NCBI RefSeq assembly: GCF_003254295.1
Contig: NZ_QKZO01000002.1
Coordinates: forward strand, 204,820 to 268,819
Reading direction: 5' to 3'
Length of the DNA stretch: 64,000 nt
Source of the DNA: Rhodobacter capsulatus
GTDB lineage: Bacteria > Pseudomonadota > Alphaproteobacteria > Rhodobacterales > Rhodobacteraceae
Of the stretch, positions 29,814-37,932 are shown in pieces. The notes under the pieces are model-generated. The model had not been told where the DNA came from, ran no database searches, and worked only from the letters and a program-made list of their open reading frames with translations. The translations under genes and the position numbers were made by a program. How positions within the stretch are numbered: position 1 is the stretch's first letter; every line of letters begins with the position of its first letter.

Positions 29814-32006
29814 ATGACCAGCACTGCCCCCCGTCCGACCCCGGAACAGACCGACGAGATCGATCTGATGGAGCTTGCGGCGCATCTTTGGGCGGGCAAG
29901 CTCTGGATTGCCGGGATCACCGCGGCGGCGCTGGCGCTGGGGGTGTTTTCGGTGCTGCGCGCGACGCCGGTCTATCAGGCCGAGGGGCTGTTGCAGCTGG
30001 AGGCGAAATCGGGGGCGCTGGCGCTGCCCGAGGGGATGCAGGAACTGCTCAGCGGCGATCTGGGCGCGAAATCCCCCGGCGAGGCCGAGATGGCGATCAT
30101 GAAATCGCGGATGGTGATGAGCGAAGTGGTGCAGGGGCTGAACCTGCAGATCGTCGCCGAGCCGCGGCCCTGGCCTGTGCTGGGCATGTTGCCGGTGCGG
30201 CTCGGGGTGCCGGATCTGCTGTTTCCGGCCTTCCAGCATGGCAACGAGGCGATCGCGATCAGCGTTCTTGACCTGCCCGAGGCGCTTTTGGGCGAAGATC
30301 TGTGGCTGCGGATCACCGCACCGGGGGAATTCCGGCTGACCCTGCCCGACGGCGCGGTGCTGGAGGGTCCGATGCGGCGGCGGCTGTCGCTGCCCGAGGC
30401 GGGGGTGACGATCCTTGTCGACCGGCTCGAAGGGCCGGTGGGGCGCGAATTTCTGGTTTCGAAACAGGCGCTGCCCGACAGGGTGCAGGAGTTGCAGGAA
30501 AACTTCGCCGTCGCCGAGGCGCCGAAGGGCTCGTCGATCCTCAAGGTCAGCTATCGCGATCCGGTGCCCGAGCGCGCCGAGCGGATTCTGGATGCGATCG
30601 CCCAGGCCTATGTGAGCCAGAACGTCAGCCGCTCCGCCGCCGAGGCGCGCAACTCTCTCGACTTCATCGACGCGCAGCTGCCCAAGGCCGAGGTGGCGGT
30701 GGCAGCGGCGCAGGATGCGCTGAACGCCTATCGGCAGGCGCAGCAATCGGTGGATGTCGATTACGAGACCAAGGCGCTTTTGGACCGCGCGACGCAGATC
30801 GAGACCGAACTGAACGCGCTCACGCTGAAGGAAGAAGAGCTGAAGGACCGCTTCACCATCAATCACCCGGTCTATCTGGCGTTGCTGCAAAACCGCGCCA
30901 CGCTCGAGGCGCAGCTGGCCGAGCTGCGCAAGACGACGGCCAACCTGCCGGAAACGCAAAAGGAAATCTTCAACCTGAGCCGCAATCTGGAAGTGGCGCA
31001 GCAGGTCTATGTGCAGCTTCTGAACCGGCAGCAGGAATTGCGGGTGGTGCAGGCCTCGACGGTGGGCTCGGTGCGGATCATCGACACCGCCTATGCAAGC
31101 GACATCAAGGTGTCGCCGCGGGCGGGGCGGATCATGGCGGTGGCGCTGCTGCTGGGGCTGGTGCTGGGGGCGGCGGCGGTGTTCGGGCGGCGGCTGCTGA
31201 ACCGCGGCATCCGCGGCGCGCAGGAGTTGGAAAAGCTCGGCCTGCCGGTCTTTGCGACGGTGAATTTCTCGCCCGAGGCGGCCAACCATCGCCGCCGCAA
31301 GGGCGCCTTGCCGATCATGGCGCTGAGCAACCCGGACGATCTGGTGATCGAGGCCCTGCGCAGCCTGCGCACCTCGCTGCATTTCGGCATGCTGGATGCG
31401 CGCACGAACACGGTGCTGATCACCTCGGCCGCGCCGGGGGCGGGCAAGAGCTTCACCTCGGTCAATTTCGCCGCGGTGGCGGCGCAGGCGGGGCAGCGGG
31501 TGTGTCTGGTCGATGCCGATCTGCGCAAGGGCTATCTGCGGCGCTATTTCGGCCTGGACCGGAGCCATCCGGGGCTGTCGGACTATCTGGCGCGCGAACG
31601 CACGCTCGAGGAGGTGCTGACCGAGGGCCCGATCGCCGGGCTGTCGGTGATCACCTCGGGGCGGTTTCCGCCGAACCCTTCGGAACTTTTGATGCGGGCC
31701 GAATTCGAGGCGCTGCTGCAGGCGCTTTCGGCGCGGTTCGATCTGGTGATCATCGACAGCCCGCCGGCGCTGGCGGTGACCGATCCGGTGGTGATCGGCC
31801 GCTTCACCGGGGCGCGGATCGTTGTCGCGCGGCATCTGGAAACCATGGCGGGCGAGATCGAGGCGGTCAAACGCGCCTTCGAGACCGCGGGCAGCACGAT
31901 CACCGGGGCGATCCTGAACGGCTACAAGGTCGAGGAGGGGGCCCGCTACGGCGGCGCCCATCATTATTACAACTACCGCTATGACTACAAATCCGACCGG
32001 CGCTGA
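29814..32006 (+). CDS. wzc: polysaccharide co-polymerase and BY-kinase Wzc (module 1)
   Basis: The 730-residue product has a Wzz domain with spans near residues 40 and 440, a long periplasmic coiled coil, and a C-terminal tyrosine kinase. Walker A is PGAGKSFTS with Lys545, Walker A' is VCLVDADLRKG and Walker B is LVIIDSPPA. The C-terminus is a tyrosine cluster (HHYYNYRYDYK), the autophosphorylated tail. It controls chain length and export together with Wza. The start at 29814 follows AGGAAAG. A small stem CGGGAC-CCTTC-GTCCCG lies in the gap before it. Confidence 0.94.
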   Translation: MTSTAPRPTPEQTDEIDLMELAAHLWAGKLWIAGITAAALALGVFSVLRATPVYQAEGLLQLEAKSGALALPEGMQELLSGDLGAKSPGEAEMAIMKSRMVMSEVVQGLNLQIVAEPRPWPVLGMLPVRLGVPDLLFPAFQHGNEAIAISVLDLPEALLGEDLWLRITAPGEFRLTLPDGAVLEGPMRRRLSLPEAGVTILVDRLEGPVGREFLVSKQALPDRVQELQENFAVAEAPKGSSILKVSYRDPVPERAERILDAIAQAYVSQNVSRSAAEARNSLDFIDAQLPKAEVAVAAAQDALNAYRQAQQSVDVDYETKALLDRATQIETELNALTLKEEELKDRFTINHPVYLALLQNRATLEAQLAELRKTTANLPETQKEIFNLSRNLEVAQQVYVQLLNRQQELRVVQASTVGSVRIIDTAYASDIKVSPRAGRIMAVALLLGLVLGAAAVFGRRLLNRGIRGAQELEKLGLPVFATVNFSPEAANHRRRKGALPIMALSNPDDLVIEALRSLRTSLHFGMLDARTNTVLITSAAPGAGKSFTSVNFAAVAAQAGQRVCLVDADLRKGYLRRYFGLDRSHPGLSDYLARERTLEEVLTEGPIAGLSVITSGRFPPNPSELLMRAEFEALLQALSARFDLVIIDSPPALAVTDPVVIGRFTGARIVVARHLETMAGEIEAVKRAFETAGSTITGAILNGYKVEEGARYGGAHHYYNYRYDYKSDRR

Positions 32007-32150
32007 CGGGCGCGGCGGCATCGCTGCGGCAGGCCCGACACGCCGGGGTGATATCGCGCGGGTTTCGCTCTGCTTTCGGTTGACTGCGCCGGTCGGACGA
32101 AGCAGGTTGGGTGAAAGTTCAAGGTATAATAGCGGCAGGGCAGTGACAGA

Positions 32151-34274
32151 ATGTCGAGACCGTCGAAAGCAATTTTTCTGATCTCTTCCCTCGGCCTGCT
32201 TGCGGGACTGTCGGGCCTTCCGGCCGCGGCCGGGCCGACCGGGACGGCCTGGGGCTACAACAGTTACGGCGTGCCCGGGCTGATCGACATGCCCGGCGCC
32301 TTCGGCCGCGAAGACGGCGAGCTGAGCTATGGCGTCAGCCATTTCCAGAACCAGACCCGGCATGCGCTGACCTTCCAGATCTCCGAGCGCTTCTCGGCCT
32401 CGTTCCGCTATGCGCTGCTTTACAACATCCGGCGTCATCCCGGCGGCACGGTCGGGCCCTATCGCTATGACCGCAGCTTTTCCGTGCAGTATCGGTTCCT
32501 TGACGAGGGCAGCTACCGCCCGGCCTTCGCGGTCGGGATCAACGACATCGTCGGCACCGGGATCTATGGCGGCGAATATGTGGTGGCCAGCAAGACCCTT
32601 TCGCCGCAGCTGCGGGCCTCGCTCGGGCTGGGCTGGGGGCGGCTTGGCTCTCATGGCGGCTTCAGCAATCCGCTGGGCGTGCTGGCGAGCCGGTTCAAGA
32701 CCCGGCGCATGCGGACCTCGGACGGGCTGGGGGGCTCGTTCAACGCCGGGGAATGGTTCCATGGCGATGCGGCCTTCTTCGGCGGGCTGGAATGGCGCCC
32801 GAACGACCGCTGGCGGCTGGTGGCCGAATATTCCTCGGATGATTACGCCCGCGAGGACGGCGCCGCCTTCGACCGCAGATCGCCGCTGAACTTCGGGGTG
32901 GATTATCACCACAACGACCGCACCACGCTGAGCGCGCGCTATCTCTACGGCTCGGAACTCGGGCTGCAGGTCACCTATGCGCTGAACCCGAAACAGCCGC
33001 GCATGGGCTCGGGGCTGGATGCCGCGCCGCCGCCCGTCGTGCCGCGCGCGGGCCTGGCCGGGCAAAGCCCCGATCTGGACGACAGCGCGCTGATCGCCGC
33101 CGTCCGGACCGCGCTGGACAAGGAGGGGCTGAGCCTGCACGGGCTTGCCCGCGACGGCGACACCCTGCGCATCCAGATCGGCAATGACCGCTATCCGATC
33201 GCCGCCCAGGCCACCGGCCGCGCCGCCCGCGCGCTGACCGGCCTCGCCCCCGCCCATGTCGAGCGCTTCGAGATCCGGCTGACCGAAAAGGGGATGCCGG
33301 TCTCCTCGGTGCTGCTGCGCCGCGCCGATCTGGAGGCGCTGGAATTCCACCCCGTCGCCTCCGATCTGATGCGCGCCCGCACCCGGATCGCCGATGCGCC
33401 GCAGTCGCTGGCGCCGAACGGCGGCCATTTCCCGGCCTTCACCGCGGCGCTGGAACCCTATGTGACGCCAAGCTTCTTCGACCCGGATTCGCCTTTGCGC
33501 ATCGATGCCGGGGCGGCGGCCACGGCCCGGTATGAGCCGATGGCGGGCCTGGTTTTCTCGGGGCGGCTGCAACAGAAACTGGCGGGCAACCTTGACAAGA
33601 CCATCCGCCCCTCGACCTCGGTGCTGCCGCATGTGCGCTCGGACGGCTATCTTTACGCCAAGGGCAGCGACACCAGCCTGACCGAACTGACCGCCGCCTG
33701 GTATCTGCGGCCGGGGCGGGACCTTTATGGCCGGGTGACCTTCGGCCTTCTGGAACAGATGTATGGCGGGGTGTCCTCGGAACTGCTCTGGAAGCCGCAA
33801 AACAGCCGCCTCGCGCTGGGGGCCGAGGTGAACTGGACGAAGCAGCGCGCCTTTGACGACATGTTCGGCTTTCGCGATTACGATGTCGCCACCGGCCATG
33901 TCTCGGCCTATTACCAGTTCGACGGCGGCTTCATGGGGCAGATCGATGTCGGCCGCTATCTGGCGGGCGACACCGGGGCGACGCTGACGTTGGCGCGCGA
34001 ATTCGACAACGGCTGGAAGATCGGCGCCTTTGCCACGCTCACCAATGTCTCCTCCGAGGATTTCGGCGAGGGCTCCTTTGACAAGGGGATCAGCCTGACG
34101 ATCCCGATCGACTGGATCACCGGCAAGCCGGAACGGCGGGCGATCAATACCACGATCCGGCCGGTGCAGCGCGATGGCGGCGCGCGGCTTTCGGTGCCGG
34201 GGCGGCTTTACGAAACCGTGCGCGGCCAGCAGGCCTCGGCGCTGGATGCATCCTGGGGGCGGTTCTGGAAATGA
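32151..34274 (+). CDS. yjbH: YjbH-family outer-membrane beta-barrel protein (module 1)
   Basis: The 707-residue product has a signal peptide (about residues 1-27) and the YjbH start NSYGVPGLIDMPGA, then many beta strands: two barrels of roughly 300 residues joined by a segment near residue 290-400. It matches the YjbH/GfcD family linked to exopolysaccharide secretion. A TATAAT sequence at 32125-32130 may be the -10 element of its own promoter, as the gap after wzc is 144 bp. Its stop overlaps the yjbF start (ATGA). A paralogue with the same ends lies at 43206-45332. Confidence 0.88.
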   Translation: MSRPSKAIFLISSLGLLAGLSGLPAAAGPTGTAWGYNSYGVPGLIDMPGAFGREDGELSYGVSHFQNQTRHALTFQISERFSASFRYALLYNIRRHPGGTVGPYRYDRSFSVQYRFLDEGSYRPAFAVGINDIVGTGIYGGEYVVASKTLSPQLRASLGLGWGRLGSHGGFSNPLGVLASRFKTRRMRTSDGLGGSFNAGEWFHGDAAFFGGLEWRPNDRWRLVAEYSSDDYAREDGAAFDRRSPLNFGVDYHHNDRTTLSARYLYGSELGLQVTYALNPKQPRMGSGLDAAPPPVVPRAGLAGQSPDLDDSALIAAVRTALDKEGLSLHGLARDGDTLRIQIGNDRYPIAAQATGRAARALTGLAPAHVERFEIRLTEKGMPVSSVLLRRADLEALEFHPVASDLMRARTRIADAPQSLAPNGGHFPAFTAALEPYVTPSFFDPDSPLRIDAGAAATARYEPMAGLVFSGRLQQKLAGNLDKTIRPSTSVLPHVRSDGYLYAKGSDTSLTELTAAWYLRPGRDLYGRVTFGLLEQMYGGVSSELLWKPQNSRLALGAEVNWTKQRAFDDMFGFRDYDVATGHVSAYYQFDGGFMGQIDVGRYLAGDTGATLTLAREFDNGWKIGAFATLTNVSSEDFGEGSFDKGISLTIPIDWITGKPERRAINTTIRPVQRDGGARLSVPGRLYETVRGQQASALDASWGRFWK

Positions 34275-34873
34275 CGGGAAAAGCGCTTGTTCTGCTTGCC
34301 TGCGCCGCGGCTCTGGCCGGTTGCGGGCCCTCGCCGCGGCACCAGGCCGAGCTGGCCGCCGCCGCGCAGCCGTTTCTGACCGCGCCGCTGATCCGCGCCG
34401 ATCTGCCCGCGCGCAAGGCCCGGGCGGTGCTGCGCCCGGTGGGGCAGAATGGCACCGTCAGCACCTGGCAGACGCTGGACCGGATCACGCTCTCCTTTGA
34501 CGACGGCATTCTGGTCGCCAGCCGCGGTCTGGGCGACGATCTGATGGGGGCCGATGCCGCCCCCACCCGCGCCGCGCTGGCCGGGCAGGCGGAGGGGGTC
34601 TACCGGCGCAAGCTGCGCTATCTGACCGGGGACAACCATTCGACCTGGCTGACGGCGGGCTGTGTGATGCGGGCTCTGGGGGTTGAAAACGGGCTGCGCC
34701 GGTTCGAGGAAAGCTGCCGCGCGCGCGACCACGCCTTCACCAATGTCTTCGAGCTTGATTCGGCCGGGAGGGTGGCAAAATCCCGGCAATGGCTCTCTCC
34801 CGCTTTGGGATATGTTGATATCGGGCCATTCAACCTAGGCGAAACTGAGGCAATGCCCGGCAGAAGCGGCTGA
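34271..34873 (+). CDS. yjbF: YjbF-family lipoprotein (module 1)
   Basis: The 200-residue product has a lipobox LAGC (Cys18) and the YjbF/GfcB core with FDDGILVASRGLGDDLMGAD. In E. coli YjbF belongs to the yjbEFGH operon whose products form or guide extracellular polymer through YjbH. It overlaps the yjbH gene by 4 bp. The second copy of this pair (42547-45332) is on the other strand with the same overlap, showing that the pair moves and is expressed as a unit. Confidence 0.85.
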   Translation: MTGKALVLLACAAALAGCGPSPRHQAELAAAAQPFLTAPLIRADLPARKARAVLRPVGQNGTVSTWQTLDRITLSFDDGILVASRGLGDDLMGADAAPTRAALAGQAEGVYRRKLRYLTGDNHSTWLTAGCVMRALGVENGLRRFEESCRARDHAFTNVFELDSAGRVAKSRQWLSPALGYVDIGPFNLGETEAMPGRSG

Positions 34874-34953
34874 AATGCCCTTGAAGCGGCGTGACAAGCT
34901 TTGCAGACAAGGCCCCGCATGGTAGTCTGGGTCAAATTTTTCGGGAGACGATC

Positions 34954-35283
34954 ATGAAGAAAATCTGTCTTGCATGCCTTCTTTGCGCCCTGCCGTTCGC
35001 GGCCCAGGCGCAGCAAGTTCCGGGCGCGGCGCGGGTCTCGACCAAGGCGCCCGCGGCACAGCCCGCGACCGTCAAAACCCCGGCCGCCAAAACTCCGACC
35101 GCCAAACCCGGCGCGCCCGGCGGCGCGGCGGCTGAGGCGAAAGAGGCCGGTGTCGAACCTGAAGCCACCGGTTTCCTGCCGCTGCTTGGTGGTCTTGGTG
35201 CCCTTGGCGGCGTGGCCGCGGCCGGTGTGGTGGCGGCGGCCGTGGCGGGCGGCGGCGGCGGTGCCACCACCGACACGCAATAA
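34954..35283 (+). CDS. small secreted Gly/Ala-rich protein, YjbE-like (module 1)
   Basis: The 109-residue product has a signal peptide ending AQA-Q, an Ala/Pro/Lys/Thr-rich middle (KTPAAKTPTAKPG) and a hydrophobic C-terminus FLPLLGGLGALGG followed by GGGGG. A second small protein at 37648-37911 has the same design and end (LLPLLGGVAG, GGGGG). E. coli YjbE is a small secreted protein in the same operon class. The end could insert in the outer membrane or act as an export tag. The start follows GGGAGACG. Confidence 0.6.
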   Translation: MKKICLACLLCALPFAAQAQQVPGAARVSTKAPAAQPATVKTPAAKTPTAKPGAPGGAAAEAKEAGVEPEATGFLPLLGGLGALGGVAAAGVVAAAVAGGGGGATTDTQ

Positions 35284-35307
35284 GCACGGCGCCGAACGGC
35301 CGTCTTC

Positions 35308-35331
35308 CGGCGGGGCCGACAGGCTCCGCCG
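35308..35331 (+). other. GC hairpin between convergent genes
   Basis: CGGCGGGGCC (35308-35317) pairs with GGCTCCGCCG (35322-35331) around a GACA loop, with one G-U pair. It lies between the yjbE-like gene and the convergent ClpP-like gene. It has no T-run on either strand, so its role as a terminator is doubtful. Confidence 0.4.
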
Positions 35332-35349
35332 GTGCTGATCACTGCGGCC

Positions 35350-35847
35350 TCAGCATTGCGGATAGCCCATCCGGATCAGCTCTGCGCCGCTGACCTTGTA
35401 ATAGCCGTTGGTGATGTAGCGCGCCTTGGTCATGAACCACGAGCGCAGCGGCTCGCTGTAATTGCGGGCCATCACCTGCGACCAATAGTCGAAATCGCGC
35501 TGCGGCAATGGAATGCCGTTCTTGCTCGGGCCGTGAAAGCCCAGCACGGCATCCGGCGCGACGCAGACATTGGGCAGGCTCAGATACATCGTGCAGGCCG
35601 ACAGGCAGGTGCCGCGCAGCTCGACCCGCTGCCCCATCGAGCGCATCCGGTCGATCTGGTCGCTGCGTTTGCCAAGATAGCCGCCCCGGTCCGCGGTGAC
35701 GATGATCGGATTGGTGGCCAGATACATGTCCTGCGCCCGGGATGCCCCCGGCGGCATGCCGACCAATCCAAAGACCATGAAAGCGCCTGCGATCCTGCGC
35801 GCGGCAAAGCGCGGCAGGACCCGCAGACGGGTTGCCTGTTCCCACAT
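35350..35847 (-). CDS. secreted ClpP-fold protein, copy 1
   Basis: The 165-residue product has an N-terminal signal sequence of about 40 residues and then a ClpP/crotonase-like core. It shows the motif ELRGTCLSACTMYLSLP, with the nucleophile-like serine of SAC near residue 87, and LGFHGPSKNG, with a histidine in the place of the ClpP active-site histidine. A paralogue sits at the far side of the locus (60333-60848) with the same motifs. Periplasmic proteins of this kind have no established substrate; trimming or quality control of exported polymer proteins is a guess. The start at 35847 follows AAGGGG. Confidence 0.65.
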   Translation of the reverse strand: MWEQATRLRVLPRFAARRIAGAFMVFGLVGMPPGASRAQDMYLATNPIIVTADRGGYLGKRSDQIDRMRSMGQRVELRGTCLSACTMYLSLPNVCVAPDAVLGFHGPSKNGIPLPQRDFDYWSQVMARNYSEPLRSWFMTKARYITNGYYKVSGAELIRMGYPQC

Positions 35848-36159
35848 AAGATTACCCCTTCGTTCCCACTTCACGTCGGGGGGATGGCCCTCACCATCAT
35901 GCTTCCCCGACACCCGGAAGCCAGCAGACAGCAAGGATCTTAAGGAGTGGTGAGCGGGGCCCGGACCGGGGCGCGTTCTTCGTCTCAAACTTGAGGCGAA
36001 TGACCGGGATTTTTCGCGGGCCGCGCCGTGCCGGGCCGATTTCCCGCGCCGATTTGCGGCCTGCCCGGGCGAAAGCCGCGCAGATCGAACATGCTTAACG
36101 GATCGGTAGTGTTTTCCTGCGCATCCTGTGATAGCGAGTGTGGAAAAAGGTTCGAACGG
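35848..36159 (+). promoter_or_regulatory. 312-bp intergenic region with a 20-bp palindrome
   Basis: No gene longer than 57 codons begins here. At 35980-35999 lies TCGTCTCAAACTTGAGGCGA, a near-perfect 20-bp palindrome (TCGNCTCAA-N2-TTGAGNCGA) of the sort bound by dimeric repressors. It stands between the divergent ClpP-like gene and the plus-strand genes that follow, so it could control either. A CTTAACGG sequence near 36096 is a weak CtrA-like half-site. Confidence 0.45.
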
Positions 36160-36333
36160 ATGTCGGCTCTTCTCATCTTCCCGGTTTGCGCGATCCTGTG
36201 GATGGTTCTCAATGCCAGGCTCGGGCTCGTGCGGGACCAGCCGCCGCAATATGACGCGGAGGCCGCCGCGCCGCCCGCGCCCGATCCGGACGCCGAGGCC
36301 GCGCCGCCGCAGACGCAGGTGACGCGCGCCTGA
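36160..36333 (+). CDS. possible small membrane protein
   Basis: This 57-codon frame starts [22 protein letters not shown], one clear hydrophobic span, and then has a Pro/Ala/Glu-rich tail. A weak AAGG lies 11 bp upstream of the ATG. The frame is open further upstream but without a start context. Nothing known is recognised. A real small inner-membrane protein is possible, since hydrophobic N-termini with polar tails are not expected by chance, but coding is unproven. Confidence 0.4.
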   Translation: MSALLIFPVCAILWMVLNARLGLVRDQPPQYDAEAAAPPAPDPDAEAAPPQTQVTRA

Positions 36334-36532
36334 GGGCCGCCGGTTCCGGCAGCCCGGGCGCTGCCTTGACCCCGTTCCGGATTGGCTGCGGTCTTCAAGG
36401 GCTTGCGGTACGCCGGAATTGACGGGGCCCTTCATGGATGGCATGGCAGGGGCAAAGGGCGTGACGGCGCCGCAGCTTGCGCCGATCTGTGCCGGGGGCG
36501 CGACGCCCTTTGTCGATGAACGGAGACATGCC

Positions 36533-37555
36533 TTGAGCGCAGACCTTCCCCGCGTCCTGATCACCGGCACCGCCGGTTTCATCGGTTTCCACCTTGCCCG
36601 GCAGCTGCTGGCCGAGGGCTGGCGGGTGCAGGGCTATGACGGGATGACCGATTATTACGATGTCGCGCTCAAGCAGCGCCGCCATGCGATCTTGCGCGAC
36701 CATCCGCATTTCACCGCGACCGAGGCGATGCTGGAAGATCAGCCCCGCTTCGATGCCGTGGCCGACGCCTTCCGCCCCGAGGTGATCGTGCATCTGGCCG
36801 CCCAGGCCGGGGTGCGCTACAGCCTTGAAAATCCGCGCGCCTATCTCGACAGCAACGTGATCGGCACCTTCACCGTGATCGAGGCGGCGCGGCGGCTGAA
36901 GGTGAAACACCTGCTGATCGCCTCGACTTCCTCGGTTTACGGTGCCAACACCGAGATGCCCTTTGCCGAGACCGACAAGGCCGACACGCAGCTGACGATC
37001 TATGCGGCGACGAAAAAGGCCAATGAAAGCATGGCCCATGCCTATGCGCATCTGTGGAACCTGCCGACGACGATGTTCCGCTTCTTCACCGTCTATGGTC
37101 CCTGGGGGCGGCCGGATCTGGCGCTTTACAAATTCGTCGATGCGATCCTTGATGACCGGCCGATCGACATTTACAACCACGGCGAGATGTATCGTGACTT
37201 CACCTATATCGATGACCTCGTGCGCGGGATCCGGCTTTTGATCGATGCGGTGCCGGTGCGTCCGGCGGATGGCGTGGTGCCCGCGGGCGACAGCCTGTCG
37301 CCGGTGGCGCCCTATCGCATCGTCAACATCGGCAATTCCGACAAGGTGCGGCTGCTCGATTTCGTCGAGGCGATCGAGGCCTGTCTGGGCAAGACGGCGA
37401 TCAGAAACTACATGCCGATGCAGAAGGGCGATGTGCCCGCGACCTTTGCCGATGCGACGCTGCTGCACAGCCTGACCGGCTACCGGCCGCAGACCGATTT
37501 CCGCGACGGCATCGCCCGCTTCGTGGCCTGGTATCGCGACCATTACGCGAAATGA
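36533..37555 (+). CDS. UDP-glucuronate 4-epimerase-type SDR
   Basis: The 340-residue product is an extended short-chain dehydrogenase with [14 protein letters not shown] near residue 12, the STSSVYG serine motif and catalytic YAATK, and a substrate pocket with [19 protein letters not shown] as in UDP-glucuronate/UDP-galacturonate epimerases (LspL/CapI). It would supply UDP-galacturonate for an acidic polymer. The likely start is TTG 36533, 7 bp after GGAG. The ATG at 36528 opens only a two-codon frame (ATG CCT TGA) whose stop overlaps the TTG, so it cannot be the start. Confidence 0.9.
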   Translation: MSADLPRVLITGTAGFIGFHLARQLLAEGWRVQGYDGMTDYYDVALKQRRHAILRDHPHFTATEAMLEDQPRFDAVADAFRPEVIVHLAAQAGVRYSLENPRAYLDSNVIGTFTVIEAARRLKVKHLLIASTSSVYGANTEMPFAETDKADTQLTIYAATKKANESMAHAYAHLWNLPTTMFRFFTVYGPWGRPDLALYKFVDAILDDRPIDIYNHGEMYRDFTYIDDLVRGIRLLIDAVPVRPADGVVPAGDSLSPVAPYRIVNIGNSDKVRLLDFVEAIEACLGKTAIRNYMPMQKGDVPATFADATLLHSLTGYRPQTDFRDGIARFVAWYRDHYAK

Positions 37556-37647
37556 CCGGGCTTCGGGCCGCTGCCGCCGCGCTGTGAAAGCCGCGGCGGC
37601 CGTGCTATCGTTGCGGCGAACGGGCCTTTGGGGCGGGAGAGACGAAG

Positions 37648-37911
37648 ATGAGATCTGCGGTGGTTCTGGCGGTTCTTGGCAGTCTGGCGCTGGCGATGCC
37701 CGCGCCGACGCTGGCGCAATCGGCGCCGAAGACCGGAAGCCAGACCGAAAAGGACGAAAGCAAACCCGCAGTGGTCCTGCCCGAGGGCGACCTGCCCGTC
37801 GGCCGCGCCACCAACCTGGTGTTCCTGCTGCCGCTTCTGGGCGGGGTGGCGGGGCTTGCGGCGCTTTCGGCGGGCGGCGGCGGCGGCAGCTCGACCCCCT
37901 CCACCAACTGA
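37648..37911 (+). CDS. small secreted Gly-rich protein, YjbE-like (module 2)
   Basis: The 87-residue product has a signal peptide (ending TLAQ), a charged middle and the C-terminal pattern VFLLPLLGGVAGLAALSAGGGGG. It parallels the protein at 34954-35283 in size, signal, LPLLGG motif and final glycine run. GGGAGA lies before the ATG. It is convergent with the module 2 wza gene, 21 bp apart. A hairpin with CCGCCGCG/CGCGGCGG arms lies in the gap after the epimerase gene upstream. Confidence 0.6.
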   Translation: MRSAVVLAVLGSLALAMPAPTLAQSAPKTGSQTEKDESKPAVVLPEGDLPVGRATNLVFLLPLLGGVAGLAALSAGGGGGSSTPSTN

Positions 37912-37932
37912 GCGCCCCCGGATCGCGCCGTC

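Noticed and set aside
29262-33899. A 1545-codon minus-strand open frame opposite wzb, wzc and yjbH
   Set aside because: It has no domain, is His/Arg/Gln-rich as expected from a reversed high-GC frame, and covers three well-supported genes on the other strand.
35308-35331. Bidirectional intrinsic terminator
   Set aside because: The hairpin has no T-run on either side, so I list it only as a hairpin.
36528-36536. ATG 36528 as the epimerase start
   Set aside because: It is out of frame and reaches a stop after two codons.
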